64,000 nucleotides of DNA from Anaeramoeba flamelloides (GCA_027625915.1 JANTQA010000023.1:12338001-12402000), one strand, 5' to 3'; shown: positions 35,401 through 47,800, counted from the first letter of the stretch. Notes: generated from the sequence alone by a model not told the origin. Numbers and translations: made by a program.

Positions 35401-38400
35401 AGGAATTTTGAAAACAAATTTGTAAAAAATTGTTTTGTAAAATAATAATAAATAGCAATGGGACGAGAAATTCAAGGTGATAAATTTTTTTGGATTCATC
35501 CAAATTAAGAAGATAAAAAAGAAAACAAATCTTCGAAAATAGGCTTTGGTCGATTTTTTTTTTTTTTTCATTTTTGATTTCAACAAATTTATCTGGAATT
35601 GTGATCTTCCGTGTTTGGTCTTCTAAAAGAAAAGATTTGTTTTGAATACATACCTACTCTGGGCTATTTTTTTTTGGTTTATTAAATGATTGATATGAAA
35701 CATTTGATAAACACATTTCTAGATCCAAAACCTAATTTAATAAAACCAAAAATTGAAATTCAAAAAAAAATTCAAAAAATTAAAGATTCAACTCTGGTTT
35801 ACTTGTTTTCTTTTCCCAAATAGAAATGAAACGGTATTTTGAGTTTCAAATCTTCAATATCTCATGACACCCAAAAAATCTTTGTTTAGTGTAGTAATTT
35901 TGTCTCAATTAGAAATTTTCAAAAAAGGTAAAAAGTACCTACTTCCTTAATAAAGATTTTTAAGAATAATTTAATAATTAGCAATAAAAATAAGAATTCA
36001 AAGTGAACTGAATATTAATTAAATAAAATAATTCTTGTTATAGAAAAATACTGAAACACATTTTTTAATTGTACGTATTACAACCGTTTTAATCCTACCA
36101 TGAAAATTTATAATACATAGAAAATGATTTTCTATTACAAAATATTATCCTGTATAACAAACCATAAAACGGTTCTGAAAGTTTATCTTAAACCGTAAAA
36201 TTTAGAATACAAGAAAACAATTTATATGATCTTTTTTTTGGTTTTTGGCATTGACAAACAAATTCATTAAAAAAATATTCATTAAAGTAGATCTTCAATT
36301 TCCAAAATTGCAAAAATATTAGGTTTAAATGATTTAAAAACAATGATCGAAAAAGGCTTTCTGTGGTTTCTGTGATTTCTATTCTTTTGAAATTCAATTT
36401 TCGTCTTTGTTAAGTATAAAAAAAATTCCTCTTATGATTTTAGAGGAATTGAAAAATTTCTTTGATGATATTATAGAAATTGAACCTTCTATAATAACAT
36501 TCAACATTTTCAACATAATTGAAACACTTAAAGGATCACAATAATACAATTTCATCCAATTTGGAAATAATTTTGATTTTTGTAAAAATATTTGAATTAT
36601 TTTTTTGTTTTGTTGTTTTTTGTTAAAATTTTTTCAATTACGTAGCCTATTTGGTTAGATCGAAAAATTTTTTTTCAAGGATTAATTTAATCTAGGTTAA
36701 AGTTGAGTTGTTTCCAAATTAAAGAACTCAAATAAAATTAGTTGATGGTATCGAACCTTTGATCGATCAATAATTGTTATCGCCGTTCCAACCCTACCGT
36801 GAAAATTTATAAGACATAGAAACCCATTTTCTATGATAAAATTTTATCCTGTATAACAAACCATAAAATGGTTCTGAAAGTTTATCTTAAACCATAAAAT
36901 TTATAATACAAGAAAAAAAAATTATGTTATTAATTTTTTAGTTCCTTTGGTTTTGGAAATTGACAAAAAAATAGATAAAAAAACTTAAATTAATGTGGAT
37001 CTTCAATTTCAAAAATTGTTAAAATCTCAGATTTAAACAATTTAAAAACAATGATCGAAAAAGAGTTTCTGTGATTTCTTTTCTTTTTAAAATTTAATTT
37101 TTGTCTTTGTGATGACAAAAAAAAATTTTCTCTTATGCTATAAGACAAATCAAAATTTTTTTCTTATGATAGAAATTGCATTCTTTATTTAATAAAACAC
37201 AATTTTATAAAGGATAACCAATTTCTATGTTATATAAATTATCACGGTAGGGTTGGAACAGTTGTAATAGAATCCAATAATAGGGTATTTGACGATATCT
37301 TTGTTAAGTTACAATAAGGTTTCAAAAATCGCTTATTTTTATCAAATCGCGATAATCAATAGTATCGCGATAATATCACAAACCATACTATCTATAAATA
37401 GCGATAATTATTTAAAAATCGTGATAAAAATTAAATTGTGAATTAACAATTGAACAAGATATATTAGTTGATGGGTTTTTGAGCTTTTTCAACAATATTT
37501 TTTAAAAAGAAAAAATTTTTTTGATCAAAAAACAGATAATGTAAAAAAAAAGTTATTCTTTTTAAAAAAAAGAAAAAAGATACTTGATCCAATCAAGGAT
37601 CAGATCAAGATTTTCATTGTATTTTATTTTGGTTTGATTGACAGATTATCTATCCTTTTAGATCAAAAAATGTAATAACAAATGACAAATAAATAATTTC
37701 TCAGTTTATTTTGGTGCTATAAATTGCTATGAATAAAAAAAGGCTTCTAAAACAACCAACCCTTCATTTTTTCTTTAAAGAATGTGTTCTTGGGTTAAAA
37801 TATTTTCAATGTTCTATAAAAAGCTAAAAGGAGTTGGATAAATCTTTCAAAAGCCTTTCCAACAATCTAGCCACATTATCACAAGTTTGTAATATTGCTG
37901 GTAGATTTGTTTTCTTCTTGTTATTCTTCTTCTTCTCATATCTTTATATTGTAAAGAAAAGACAACTAGAGCTTTAAAGGATTTTTTTTTATTCGATCAT
38001 CAATAAGAAGGAAAATTCCTCTTTATTCTTTTTAGGTTATTTAACTTGTGAAGGTAATAACCCCATTTTAAAAAAACACATCTATTTTATATTAAAGTAC
38101 ATTGTTGAAATGTGTGATTATTTGTTTGATCATAAAATTCACATGAGGTTTTACAATTGTTTTAAAAAAAAAATGATAAGAAAAATTGTTTTTCCACTAC
38201 AAAAAATCTCAGACCTTTGATAAAGCTTTGAGACTTTCAAATCTTTCAAAAACTTGAATACACTTCACAACCATCAAAAACATTTTCTAAAATTTTTAAA
38301 GGGAAAGCGTTGTTAGAGTCTCAAGTCTTTGTAAAAGTCAATGGATTTTTTGTAAGGCGATTTTCAAAAAATAATTTTCTTTATCTCGATTTTTTCACGA

Positions 38401-39734
38401 TAATTATTTTATCGATAATGTGGAATATCGCGATTTTATGATTTTTCACGATAAAGAAGGATTAATCGCGATTTTTAATACTATTATCGAAAATTAATTG
38501 CTAATATCGTGATAACATATGTTATCATCAAAACATCTAATATACTAATACATTTTTTGTTCTGCTCATCTCTAAAATTTTTAACATACTAAAAATCATT
38601 TTAAAAAAAAGTCTTATTAAATAAATATGGAAAAAAAAGTAAATTAGAACCATTCACTAATTGAAACGTTAACAATTGTTTATAAATTACAATACCCACA
38701 AAACAAAAAATAAATAATGATTAATAACAAATAAAAATCGGTGTGTTAAAAATTTTGGGTATGGGTAAAATAAATTGTATAAATAACTAATTCAAATGTT
38801 AACAATTATTGATCGATCAAATAGCTTAGATACTATCATCAACTATTTTTATTTGAGTTTTTTTATAATTAAAAACACAACTTTAACCTAATATCAATCT
38901 TTCGAAAAAAATTTCAGATCGAATGTGAACTATTTATGTAATTGAAAAATTTATGAAAAGAAAATAAAAAGCCAAAAAACGAAAAAATTTCAAATTTTCA
39001 TATTTTTCAAAAATCAAAATTATTTCCAAATTGAATGGAATTGTATTATTTTGATTCTTTGAACTGTTTTAACTGCGTGTAAATTTTTAATTTATTTTTT
39101 AGATTTATTGTTTAGAATTAAGTGTTAAAAAACACTTTAGCTATCGAAAAGAGAATTTTGAAGTAACTAAATCCATAACTTCTAATCCAAATAATGAATA
39201 AACACAGTCATTTGAAGCATTTTAAATATGATTTAATTTTTCAAAATTTTGGTTGAATTAAGAATTCTATTAAAAAAAAAAAAAAAAAAAAACCAAGATT
39301 CAAAATGAAGAATAAAAAAACAGAAAAAACTTAAAAATAGAGTAGATAAGAAAAATGTTTAGAGTTCTTGTAATTGAGATGAATTTGAAGGATTATATTA
39401 TCCAAAACCATTTTAGATTTAATTTTTTTTTTCCTGATAGCATGTTGATCCATATTGCTCAGAAAATATTCTATAGTAATACCATAAATTTCTTTAATGT
39501 TTATTTCCTTCAGCAAAATTTGAATTTAAGTTTAGATTAATATTTTGATATTAAGAAATATTTTAATTAATTACCATAATCTTTTATTATTGTTTTTTTT
39601 TATAAAAATTAAATCTTTACAAAAATTTTAATCATACTTTTATAAATTATTCTAAAATTTTTAATAGGTGTATTGATAAATGGCTTGAAAACAACAATAC
39701 TTGCCCAATTTGTAAATATAAGATTAATAAATAA
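32436..39734 (+). CDS. RING-H2 E3 ubiquitin-ligase-type protein split by a 6.3 kb intron; join(32436..33400,39668..39734)
   Basis: Two exons give 343 residues. Exon 1 starts MTFNDEMLAKQLQQQF, passes through an Asn/Ser-rich region and a Gln/Arg repeat zone (about 120-225, QRQRQ units), and ends in the first half of a RING-H2 domain, TCIICYSSYQVGD...PCLHKFHDQ. The 67-nt last exon supplies CIDKWLENNNTCPICKYKINK and a TAA stop. The joined zinc ligands are Cys297, Cys300, Cys315, His317, His320, Cys323, Cys334 and Cys337: a complete C3H2C3 set with normal spacing. The donor is CA|GTATGA and the acceptor TTAATAG|G, which rebuild CAG (Gln322). RING-H2 proteins recruit a ubiquitin-loaded E2. The tail after the RING is only six residues. 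Exon 1 continues open for nine further codons into the intron before stopping; that unspliced form would lack half the RING. Confidence 0.92.
33592..33826. mobile_element. MITE with TA-flanked CAGCTATTTTAA ends
   Basis: The left end is TA-CAGCTATTTTAAGAAA and the right end TTTTTTAAAATAGCTG-TA, inverted to each other. The flanking TA dinucleotides fit a Tc1/mariner-type target duplication. The element is 235 bp, with no coding sequence. Confidence 0.75.
34384..35174. mobile_element. Insertion nested in TIR element A, flanked by AATGATTTATT
   Basis: AATGATTTATT occurs once at the left border (34376-34386) and once at the right border (35174-35184). Copy B at 54643 has the related site AAGATTTA/TTATTGG at the same point, where a different transposon has inserted. 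The right part (about 34850-35165) is a repeat also found at 43115-43435. Part of the 11-bp flank is presumably target duplication. Confidence 0.6.
34980..35140 (-). pseudogene. Coding relic shared with 43171-43395 (copy with stop codon)
   Basis: The minus strand reads EEELQMKKIKWLLANTVTLK then HGSMSNLKIKSKK before a TAA, where the other copy has CAA (Gln). Beyond the stop both copies continue LLKNGQR. Similarity is strongest over this coding-like part. The protein is unrecognised. Confidence 0.45.
36080..36500. mobile_element. Truncated copy of the MITE at 36779-37269
   Basis: It starts TTACAACCGTTTTAATCC and shares CCTGTATAACAAACCATAAA and AACAATGATCGAAAAAG with the copy at 36779-37269, in the same orientation and 0.7 kb upstream. 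The right terminal repeat (CACGGTAGGGTTGGAAC) is missing. Confidence 0.7.
36779..37269. mobile_element. MITE with CGTTCCAACCCTACCGTGA inverted ends
   Basis: Left CCGTTCCAACCCTACCGTGA and right TCACGGTAGGGTTGGAACAG are near-perfect inverted termini, embedded in TTATCGC... / ...GTTGTAATAG. It sits at the inner edge of the long inverted-repeat arm. It encodes no protein. Confidence 0.8.
37330..38525. mobile_element. Element with inverted arrays of TATCGCGAT motifs at its ends
   Basis: At 37330-37440 there are several CGATA/TCGCGATA motifs (AATCGCGATAATC, GTATCGCGATAATA, TAGCGATAATT, ATCGTGATAAA). At 38385-38525 the same motifs recur mostly inverted (TCTCGATTTTTTCACGATA, AATATCGCGATTTTA, TTAATCGCGATTTTTAA, AATATCGTGATAAC). 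Clustered subterminal repeats of this type resemble transposase-binding arrays. The interior includes a CACTACA MITE at 38195-38357 and no convincing open frame. Confidence 0.6.
38195..38357. mobile_element. CACTACA MITE, diverged monomer
   Basis: It begins CACTACAAAAAATCTCAGAC and ends CAATGGATTTTTTGTAAGG. It shares the ACTTTCAAA... and TTTTAAAGGGAAA interior with the dimer at 32056-32356. Confidence 0.65.
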
Positions 39735-40689
39735 ATTTTAATTTTTATATATCATGGTGCTTAAACCTGTATTTTAAAAAATACTTATTTCTTTATTTTA
39801 TTTTTATTCTTTGAAATATTTTGAAAACTTTTTAAATCTGAAAAAAAAAAAAAAAAAACAAATATTTTAATTTTTAGAAATATTCTTTCTTTTTTCGTTT
39901 TTCTTTTTTTCTTTGATTTTTTTTATAAAATTATTAAAAAAACACTTTAGTTCAAGTTAAAAATTATTATTATTTTAAATAACATTTAATTAATCCTAAG
40001 GATCTGGCTAATTAAATTAAGTTCACATGCTTTTAAATACACAAATAAATAATAATATCTTCTTACAAAAAATTCACAAATTTTTTCTTGCTTAATTAAT
40101 TATGAATATAAAATTATGAAACCATATTCTATTATTCTTTTTTTTTTTTTTTTTTTTTGTAAAAATCTTAATTGATGTTAAGTTTAAATTTATATTATTG
40201 AATTATATTTTCGAGCAAAAAAAGAAAATCTAAAAAGTTAGAAATGAATAGAGAAATCACAAAAAAAAAATAACTATTTACCCTCTTTCAAAATAGAGTT
40301 AGTTTATACATTTTGATCAAAAGAATTATTGATGTTATGAATACCAAAATTTCAAATTTTTATAAAAAACTACTTTCTTTTTGTGACAATAAGATTGATT
40401 ATAATCACGTTCACAAAAAATAAATAAAATTTCAAATTTTTGAAAAAGGGTTATTAATTGTTATATGATACAATTATATTAAGATATTTTTGATCTCAAA
40501 ATATGATCAAGATTTTTTTTTTTTTCACAAAATTAATACCAAATCAAAACTCAATCAGCTAAGAAGAAAAATAACAAGTCACAACCTTTTTTAAGATTAT
40601 ATTTTTTCAAAATTCAATAAGGTAAAGTTCAAGGGTATATTTTGCTTTATTTGTCATTTGGTTCAATAAGTAATTTTTTGTAACCATTC

Positions 40690-40885
40690 ATTTTCACTTT
40701 TAAGACACATACTTTAAACAAAAATTTAAGGTATTAAAAAATCTCGAATTAAAACACAAAATTCAAATTCTTGTAAAATAATTTGTGTAAATATTGTTAT
40801 GGAAAAAATGTATCTGTACTTTGAAATGGTTTTCTGCCATAAATTATGTTGAAAGTTTATGTCTTAAAATTCAAACTGACTGTAA
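40690..40885. mobile_element. Palindromic MITE, degenerate copy
   Basis: Traces of the family at 13584 and 62947 remain: CACTTTTAAGACACATACTT on the left and TTGAAAGTTTATGTCTTAAA with CAAACTGACTGTAAT on the right. The interior has many substitutions. Confidence 0.6.
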
Positions 40886-41784
40886 TAAAAAACCAAATCC
40901 AGTTTAATAATGTTAAAAAATACTTTTTTTTTTTTTTTTTTTTTGAAAAATATGTCAATTCAAATTTCCATGAAAACCATAGTTAAAAGAACAATTATTT
41001 TTATCCCTGAATCGAAAGACAATGTGAAATAATTAATATTTTATAAATTTGCATTTCCTGTGTATATATACCATTAAACAAATTTGGCAATATAAAAGTT
41101 TAAAATATTCAGATATCCCCCAATGGTAACCGGAAAGATATAACAAATATTTTGATCACAAAAGAAAAAATTATTCTTTTGACTATTTTTCTATAGATTC
41201 CCATTAAAATTACTTAATTAATTAATCAAAAGTTTGATTAGCTAGAAACCACTTATTTTATGGTAATGTACCAAAAGGATTTAACAACATTTTTCATTTT
41301 TTTGTTCATTGTATAATAATAAAAACTTATATTGAATGTTAATTTTAAGGCTTTAGTAAATTTTTTTAAAAATTTACAAAGAAATGATAATTAGTTTCTC
41401 AAATAAATTAATAATATTTCTTTTATTTCTAATATTGAAAAATTAAAATTCTCAATTTTTGTTAATCTCTTTTTTTTTTATTCTTTCTGAAAAAAATGAT
41501 CCTTCCCAATTCAAATATAAGAGAAACTGTTGATCACTTTTCCCATTTTTCAAATTATATTACATTCTGATAAAATAGAAAAACGATTTAGATTTTGCCC
41601 AAACCACAAATCAAATTTTTCATCAAAAAAAAAAAAAAATAAAAACACAATAAGATTTTAAAAATAAATATTATTTTTTCAATTAATTTCCCTGATAACC
41701 TCAAAATTTTAAAAAATAAATATTGTTTTTTTTAAAATAATATAATTTGAGTTTAATAGGTTTGAATTCTAAGGCAAGAGGATT

Positions 41785-41840
41785 GTAGAAAATAGAAAAT
41801 TAGAAATAAGAAAATAGAAAATAGAAAATAGAAAATAAAA
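41785..41840. repeat. GAAAATA minisatellite
   Basis: Repeats of the form AGAAAATAGAAAAT, six or so, slightly degenerate, end just before the stop codon of the lipid-transfer gene. Confidence 0.8.
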
Positions 41841-41849
41841 ATTAAGGAA

Positions 41850-44800
41850 TTATTTTCTGAATGATCTGGTTTCTCTTAATTTGCAATTATATCTTTGTTT
41901 TTCTTCAATCATTATTTTCATTTCATCAGATGATTGTAAATCGTTTTCTAATAATGCATTTCTATCCTTTCTGAAAGTTGAATCAGAAGGTAGAGGATTT
42001 TTTTCGGGTATTGGTCTTTCTGGAATATTTTCATCAATATCCCAATATGGTTCACCATCAAAGGAAATTGATTCGATCCAACTCCCTTCAATTTTTGAGA
42101 ATATTTTTCGATGTTTTTTTTTTTTTTTTTTGGACGGTTTATATATTGTACCAGAAATGGTATGTGTTGGGGATTTTTGTGAAAAGAAAATCGATTTAAC
42201 AAATCCAAGAGATGTGGGATCAAAAATAATTTGTGCTTCTAAATTGTTTGTTTGATCTTTAAAAAGCATTTTCCCTGTAAAATTTGTTACTCGATCTCCC
42301 CAAAGTACTCCAGATATATGAACTAATGGGCTATCCCAGGAAATAATCGTTCCATCATTGAAATTTACTTGACATTTACCTTCTTGTGAACTATAAGATA
42401 ATATAATAAAGATATAGAATAGAATAGATTGATAATAGTGATGCGTGTAGATACGAGATATAGGAATAATTTAAATTAATTGTTTTTGAAAATAGTCATC
42501 CATTAATAAAATTTTCTTCAAATTAGAATACTCTTATTTTTTAAAAGTAAATTATTCAGAAAAATGATGTTGTATTCAATCACAAACTTTCATCTAAATA
42601 ATGCGAAATTCAGATTTCCTTATTTTATTTTTGTGGACTTAAGGACCTAGCCACTTTCCCTAGATTTACCCCATACGCCCAGAGTGGCTCCCAACAAAAA
42701 GGGTATTGCTAAATTGTCCTTCTTTTTGTTGAAAAAACTTAAATAACGTAAAAAAAAAAAAAAAAAGATTCAAAATTATTTCAATAAAATAAATTCAAAT
42801 AAGAAAAAAAACATTAACGGGATCTCAATAACAAAAATTCAAATAACAAAAAAAAGTTTAATACGTTCAAATCACAATCCACAAAAAAACAAAAAAAAAA
42901 TTCCAATTACAAAAAAAAAAAAGATTCAAAAAAATTCTCAATGTCAAAAAATCCAAAAAACAAAAAATTCAGTGAATCTTAATGACAAAAAATTCAAAGA
43001 AATAAAAAAAAAATATTTACATAGATCATTTTTATAAACACAAAATCCAAATAACAAAAAAAAAATTTCTTAAGATCCTCATTAACAAAAAATTCAATAT
43101 AAAAAAATCAATGATATCGTTAATTAATGACTCCCAAAATCACATCCATGATACTTTTGGCTGATTTAATTTAATTTGGTAATTGATCATAAATGTTCAC
43201 TTGGGGATCGTTGTTTAATTTGTTGTAATTTCTTTTTTTTTTTTTTTTTTGATCTAGTTTTGCTTTCAACCTTTGGCCATTTTTTAGCAATTGCTTTTTC
43301 GTTTTTATTTTCAAATTACTCATACTTTCGTGTTTCAGTGTCACAGTATTAACTAGTAACCACTTGATCTTTTTCATTTGTAACTCTTCTTCCTAATATA
43401 AAGAAGATTCAGCCTGGAGAAAAATGGAAAAAAATACAAACTAATTTTTATGATAAATTTTTGATTTGTAACAAAAATTATATTTTTTTGAAAAAGATAA
43501 TTTCTCAAAATTATGTTTTCTTAATAATTTGTTATTTAATAAGTATAGATATGACTATAACTTTTACCGCTTCCAAAAAAAAAAAAATAATAAAGACTCA
43601 ATTTTATTCTTTTTATTGTACAAATAAGTAAAAAATAATACAATAAAATCTTTAACAAGTATAAATTCAAAATAATTTAATAACAAAGTCCTTTTTTTTT
43701 TTTTTTAAAAAAAAATAATTATTCTCATTAATAGCTTGTAAAAAACTTCTTTATTTTCAAAATAAAAACAGTATTTTATTTTCTTTAAAAATATTTTGTT
43801 GTAAAAAAGTGTATTTTCACTTTGACATTTTCTTTTTTTACATTTTCAAATAATTACTGAATAATATAATAAAAAAAAAAAAGAGAGAAAATTGTTCCGA
43901 ATGTAAAATACAAAACCAAGTATTCATATACTAAAATAAAACAATTTCTCAATTATTATTAAATTGAAAATTGTAAAAAATAAAAGAAGAGATATTTACC
44001 AATTAATTTTATTCCCACGGAAAGAAGCAGACCAAATTCCATTTCCAAAAAAATGATAATTTTCATTGGGTCCAATTAATTCAAAATTTGAAGAAGGTGG
44101 ATGATGTGCAGTCTGTTCACAAAATATTTTCGTTCCATTAGAAAAAGCGCATTGATACTTTTTTTTTTGTTTAATTTTTTTTTTGTGAAATAAAATTTTA
44201 TTAAGATGGAATATGGTTTATAATTTGATATTTAAATTAAAAAGTTAAATAAAATATTTTGATCACGTTATTTTAAAAAGGTGAAAAAAAAAAAAAAAAG
44301 TTTAAAAAGTATTTCCAATATAGTTTAAAATAACAAACAGGGCAACGCATTGAATAGTATTTCTAACTTTTTGTGTTAATTTTTTTAAAAATAAGTGCAA
44401 ATATCAAAATAAATAAAAAAAAAAAGAAAAAAAAAAAAAAGATACTTACTGTTTCACCAAGAACTGGATTAAAAGGTTTACAATTAGTAAGTGAAAGGTG
44501 AAGACCCGAAAGAGCAAAAATAATTACATTTTTAAATCTTTCAGTTGGGTTAATTGATTCATAAGCCCTTTCTAAATATATGGGCGCAAAGGCAAAACTA
44601 TCTGCTAATCTTTCAAGAAACGAACGTGGTTCAAATAGTCCAATAGGTACTGTTTTTTTTTTTTTTTTTTTTTACAAAAAAATATGTTAGGGTTTAATTC
44701 AATTTGAAACAATAAATTTTAGGGTATTTTGTATGATATTTAGGTAATTTATATTTAATTTTGATTTTTTTTTTTCAAAATGTTTTTTCCGATAATTGAT

Positions 44801-47800
44801 TCTTTCAATCAGTGAAAGGCGAAGGTTTTAAATGCCATCTAAAAAAAGTTTTATCAATTCAAATATAACATTTTCCAAAAAAAGAATTATCCAAACTTTT
44901 TGTTTTCACTTTTTGAAAATGACTTTATTCATTTTAAGAATTATAAAGTCATTTTAAGAAAGTGCGAACAAAATTTTTTAAATAGTGCCTTCAAAATAAA
45001 CTAAATTTCAATGTTTCAGACAAAGTTAAAACAGTTTAAAGAATATTGATACTTTACTTTACATTCAATTTGGAAATAATTTTAATTTTATAAACTATAA
45101 TCATTTTTTTAACTTTTCTATTTTTTTTTTTATTTCCTTTTTTTCCAGTTATGTTCTCTATTTCCCTAGATCGGGATTTTTTTATTTTGATGACCAATTT
45201 ATATAAAGTTGGGTTTAGTTAAAAAGAAAAATCACTTAAGATGAGTTTATTGTATCTAATCATTTGATCGATCAATAATTGTTGGTGAAATTTCAACATA
45301 TTTAACAATATAATTTTTGTTCCGGTCATTTCAAAATTTTGCACAAGGTATTTTTTTTTTTTTTGTTTGATATTTTATTCTTATATTTGAATTAAAAGGA
45401 TTACATATGAAAACATTAATACCGGGGAACTAAACGTGATTTAATATTAGGTTTTTAAAAATACAAAAAATGGGGGAACCAATGCAAAAAATAGAGGAAC
45501 AACTAAAAGCGAATATTTACCAAATTATCACAAAGTACAGCTTAACAGTAAATGATGATAAAACAGTAAAATCAACGAATTTAAACGAGATTAAATATCT
45601 GGGTATATGGCTCAACAAGAAAGCACATATACTAAGAAAACGTGAAAATACGCCGACGATAGCTTATCTAGATATAATTATATTAACTATTTCCAATAAA
45701 GTGGGGCAAATTTATTTTAAAATATATCTTTTAAACTCAATCTTCAAAAAAGTATTTAAACATCCAAAATCATTAACTAACATTTATCGATTCTTGGTAA
45801 CAATTTAATTTGTTTATTAGTATTGTATTATATAAATATAAGAAATTAAAATTTTCTGATCTTGATTTTATCTGATATTTTTTAAGGGTGAAAATTGGTG
45901 TTTATTATTTTCTTTTTGATGGAAAAAACCGTTTTCATAACTTTTTTAATCTCAAAAATTTTTCAAATAAAATCGAAAATATCTAAATACATTTTATTGT
46001 TTAAAAAATCATTTGTACACTTGCCATATTTCCAGTTTTTTATTGAAATTGGTCATACATGTTTTTTTCCAAAAAAAGTACAATTTTTTTCTTCATTTTT
46101 TGGAAATATTTCATCTAACATATTTTGAAATAAATACCTTAGACATTTATTCAATCAATGTTAATATTGAACTTAATTTGGTAATTTACAATTAATGAAT
46201 ACTTTCACTAAAAAAGATGATTTTTAATGAAATGTAAAAAAAAATGCCACACTTTTTTTGGAAATACCTTATTAACAAATGACAAACTATCAAACGCAAT
46301 TTAAAAAAAAAAAACTCTTCAAGGCAGCCATTTTAACCCAAATACTTTATATTGGTTCGATATCTTTAATTTAACCAAATCAGAATTCGATGATATTGAT
46401 ATCTGTATTAATAAAAAAATAAAGGAAATGATTAAAGTACAGATAGGTACCACCACAGATATACTCAAATGGGAAACTAGAACAGAACTCACAAAAAATA
46501 TGTTCCTAAAAAGAAAAGCCAATTTCATCAAGAAATTGAGATACCTAAAGTTAGGCCATCAAGCTAAAGATCTAAAAATCAATGAAGTTAGAGATTATTG
46601 AATTGGAAAAAGATGGGCGAGATTAAGAAAAAACTCGATGAGACACATATCAAATACATAAAAGACAAAGTTGATTAATTCAAAGGCAAAGAAAACTGGA
46701 AATTGAAAAAATACCTCCATATCAATCAATTCCTGGAAAACAGCCATACCTAAACTGGAAATAATCAACAACGCCATTCAAACTAAAATCCCTTTCAAAC
46801 GGATTAAATAGATAAACTCACAGATGGGAAAAGGGAGCAGATTACAATATATGCACATGGTGTAACAAGGAAATTGATGATGGAAATCTCTTCATATGGA
46901 GCTATAAGAAATATGAGAAAACTCGAAGAAAATGGAAAAAAGGCATCAAAAAAATCAAAAATTTTGATTATAACATCATTTTCAAACAGGATATCGATGA
47001 ATTAATGAGAAAAATGATCATAAAAGAAATCTATTACATCACAATAGAATACCTTTTGGCCAATATGACTCAACTCAAACGCCATTAGGAAAAAGGAGCT
47101 CAAATCCAAATAATCCCCTAATCACCCACACACAAAAATACATTTCGGATTAAAATGATTCAGATTTCTAACATCAATTATTTATTTTTTTGAGTTTTTT
47201 CTCTTATTCTAATTTTTTTTTTTTATAAACTCATAATTTAGTATACAGAGATTTTTTTTTATTTATTATCTTGTTCATTTTTTTTTTTTTTTTTCATCTT
47301 CTTTTTTTTTCTCTTCTCTCTTTATTTTTCTTTTCTTTTTAGACCCCCTCTCTCTATTTTAGAAAACTAAATTGAGTTTAAAATTCTTCTAATGACTGTA
47401 TCTAAAGAAGTGTTTATCCACTTTTTAAATTAATAGACACTAATTTATTCAATTCAAAATTCTCTCTTTATCAGATTAAAAATCCATGATAACTCTTAGT
47501 TCTAAACAATAAATCCGAAAATACACATAATTGATTTTTTTTTTTGGATATTTTTGATTTTGGTTGTGTCTTAATTTTTGGATTGGGTTTTAGTTCTATT
47601 GAAGTTTGTTGTCTGTTTTATAAATCCTTTTGAAAAAAATTTTTTGAAACATTTTTTTATAATAACTATAATAAAAATCCACATTATAATTCAAATTTTA
47701 CAATTACCCATCCCTGTGTTCCTTCTTATTCTTTTTTAAAGAAACGAATTCAAGTATTACAATAGATTGTTTTTGAATTTTTGTTTCATTTAATTAGTAA

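Larger units (their letters stand above)
33928..35949. mobile_element. TIR element, copy A (GAAGTAAGT-type ends), with an internal insertion
   Basis: It is collinear with 54643-56728 in the CNOT10 intron. The left end reads GGGAGTAAGTTCATTTTA and the right end GGTAAAAAGTACCTACTTCC, imperfect inverted copies. The homologous parts are about 33928-34382 and 35175-35949. Between them lies an 0.8 kb insertion bounded by AATGATTTATT on both sides. The two element copies share no conserved long open frame, so the element is non-autonomous or dead. Confidence 0.78.
36540..39060. mobile_element. Composite region bounded by long inverted repeats (GATCGATCAATAATTGTTA)
   Basis: The left arm (about 36540-36778) contains CCAATTTGGAAATAATTTT and ends TTTGATCGATCAATAATTGT. 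The right arm (about 38795-39060) is its inverted copy, starting ACAATTATTGATCGATCAAA and ending at AATTATTTCCAAATTGAATG. The 2 kb between them holds at least three other elements. Single arms of the same repeat occur at about 45055-45290 and 61905-62230. Confidence 0.65.
33401..39667 (+). other. 6.3 kb intron inside the RING domain
   Basis: This intron falls between His320 and Cys323 of the RING. It is filled with mobile DNA: a TA-flanked MITE (33592-33826), a 2.0 kb TIR element with its own insertion (33928-35949), MITEs at 36080-36500 and 36779-37269, a long inverted repeat (about 36540-39060) and a nested element with TCGCGA motifs (37330-38525). The last 600 bp, up to the acceptor, is plain A/T-rich DNA. 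No other exon is needed, because the RING is complete without one. Confidence 0.88.
39735..41849. other. 2.1 kb intergenic region between convergent genes
   Basis: This lies between the stops of the RING gene and the lipid-transfer gene. It holds a degenerate palindromic MITE (about 40690-40885), several T-tracts of 20 or more, and a GAAAATA-type minisatellite (about 41785-41840). No gene is visible. Confidence 0.65.
42391..43999 (-). other. 1.6 kb third intron of the ORP gene
   Basis: Donor TTG|GTAAAT at 43999, acceptor TTATAG ending at 42391. It contains a degenerate A-rich array (42760-43110) and the dispersed repeat 43115-43435 with its coding relic. Confidence 0.88.

Noticed and set aside
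41881-42255. 124-residue plus-strand open frame over the ORP C-terminus
   Set aside because: It is a shadow frame; the minus strand carries the conserved ORP sequence.
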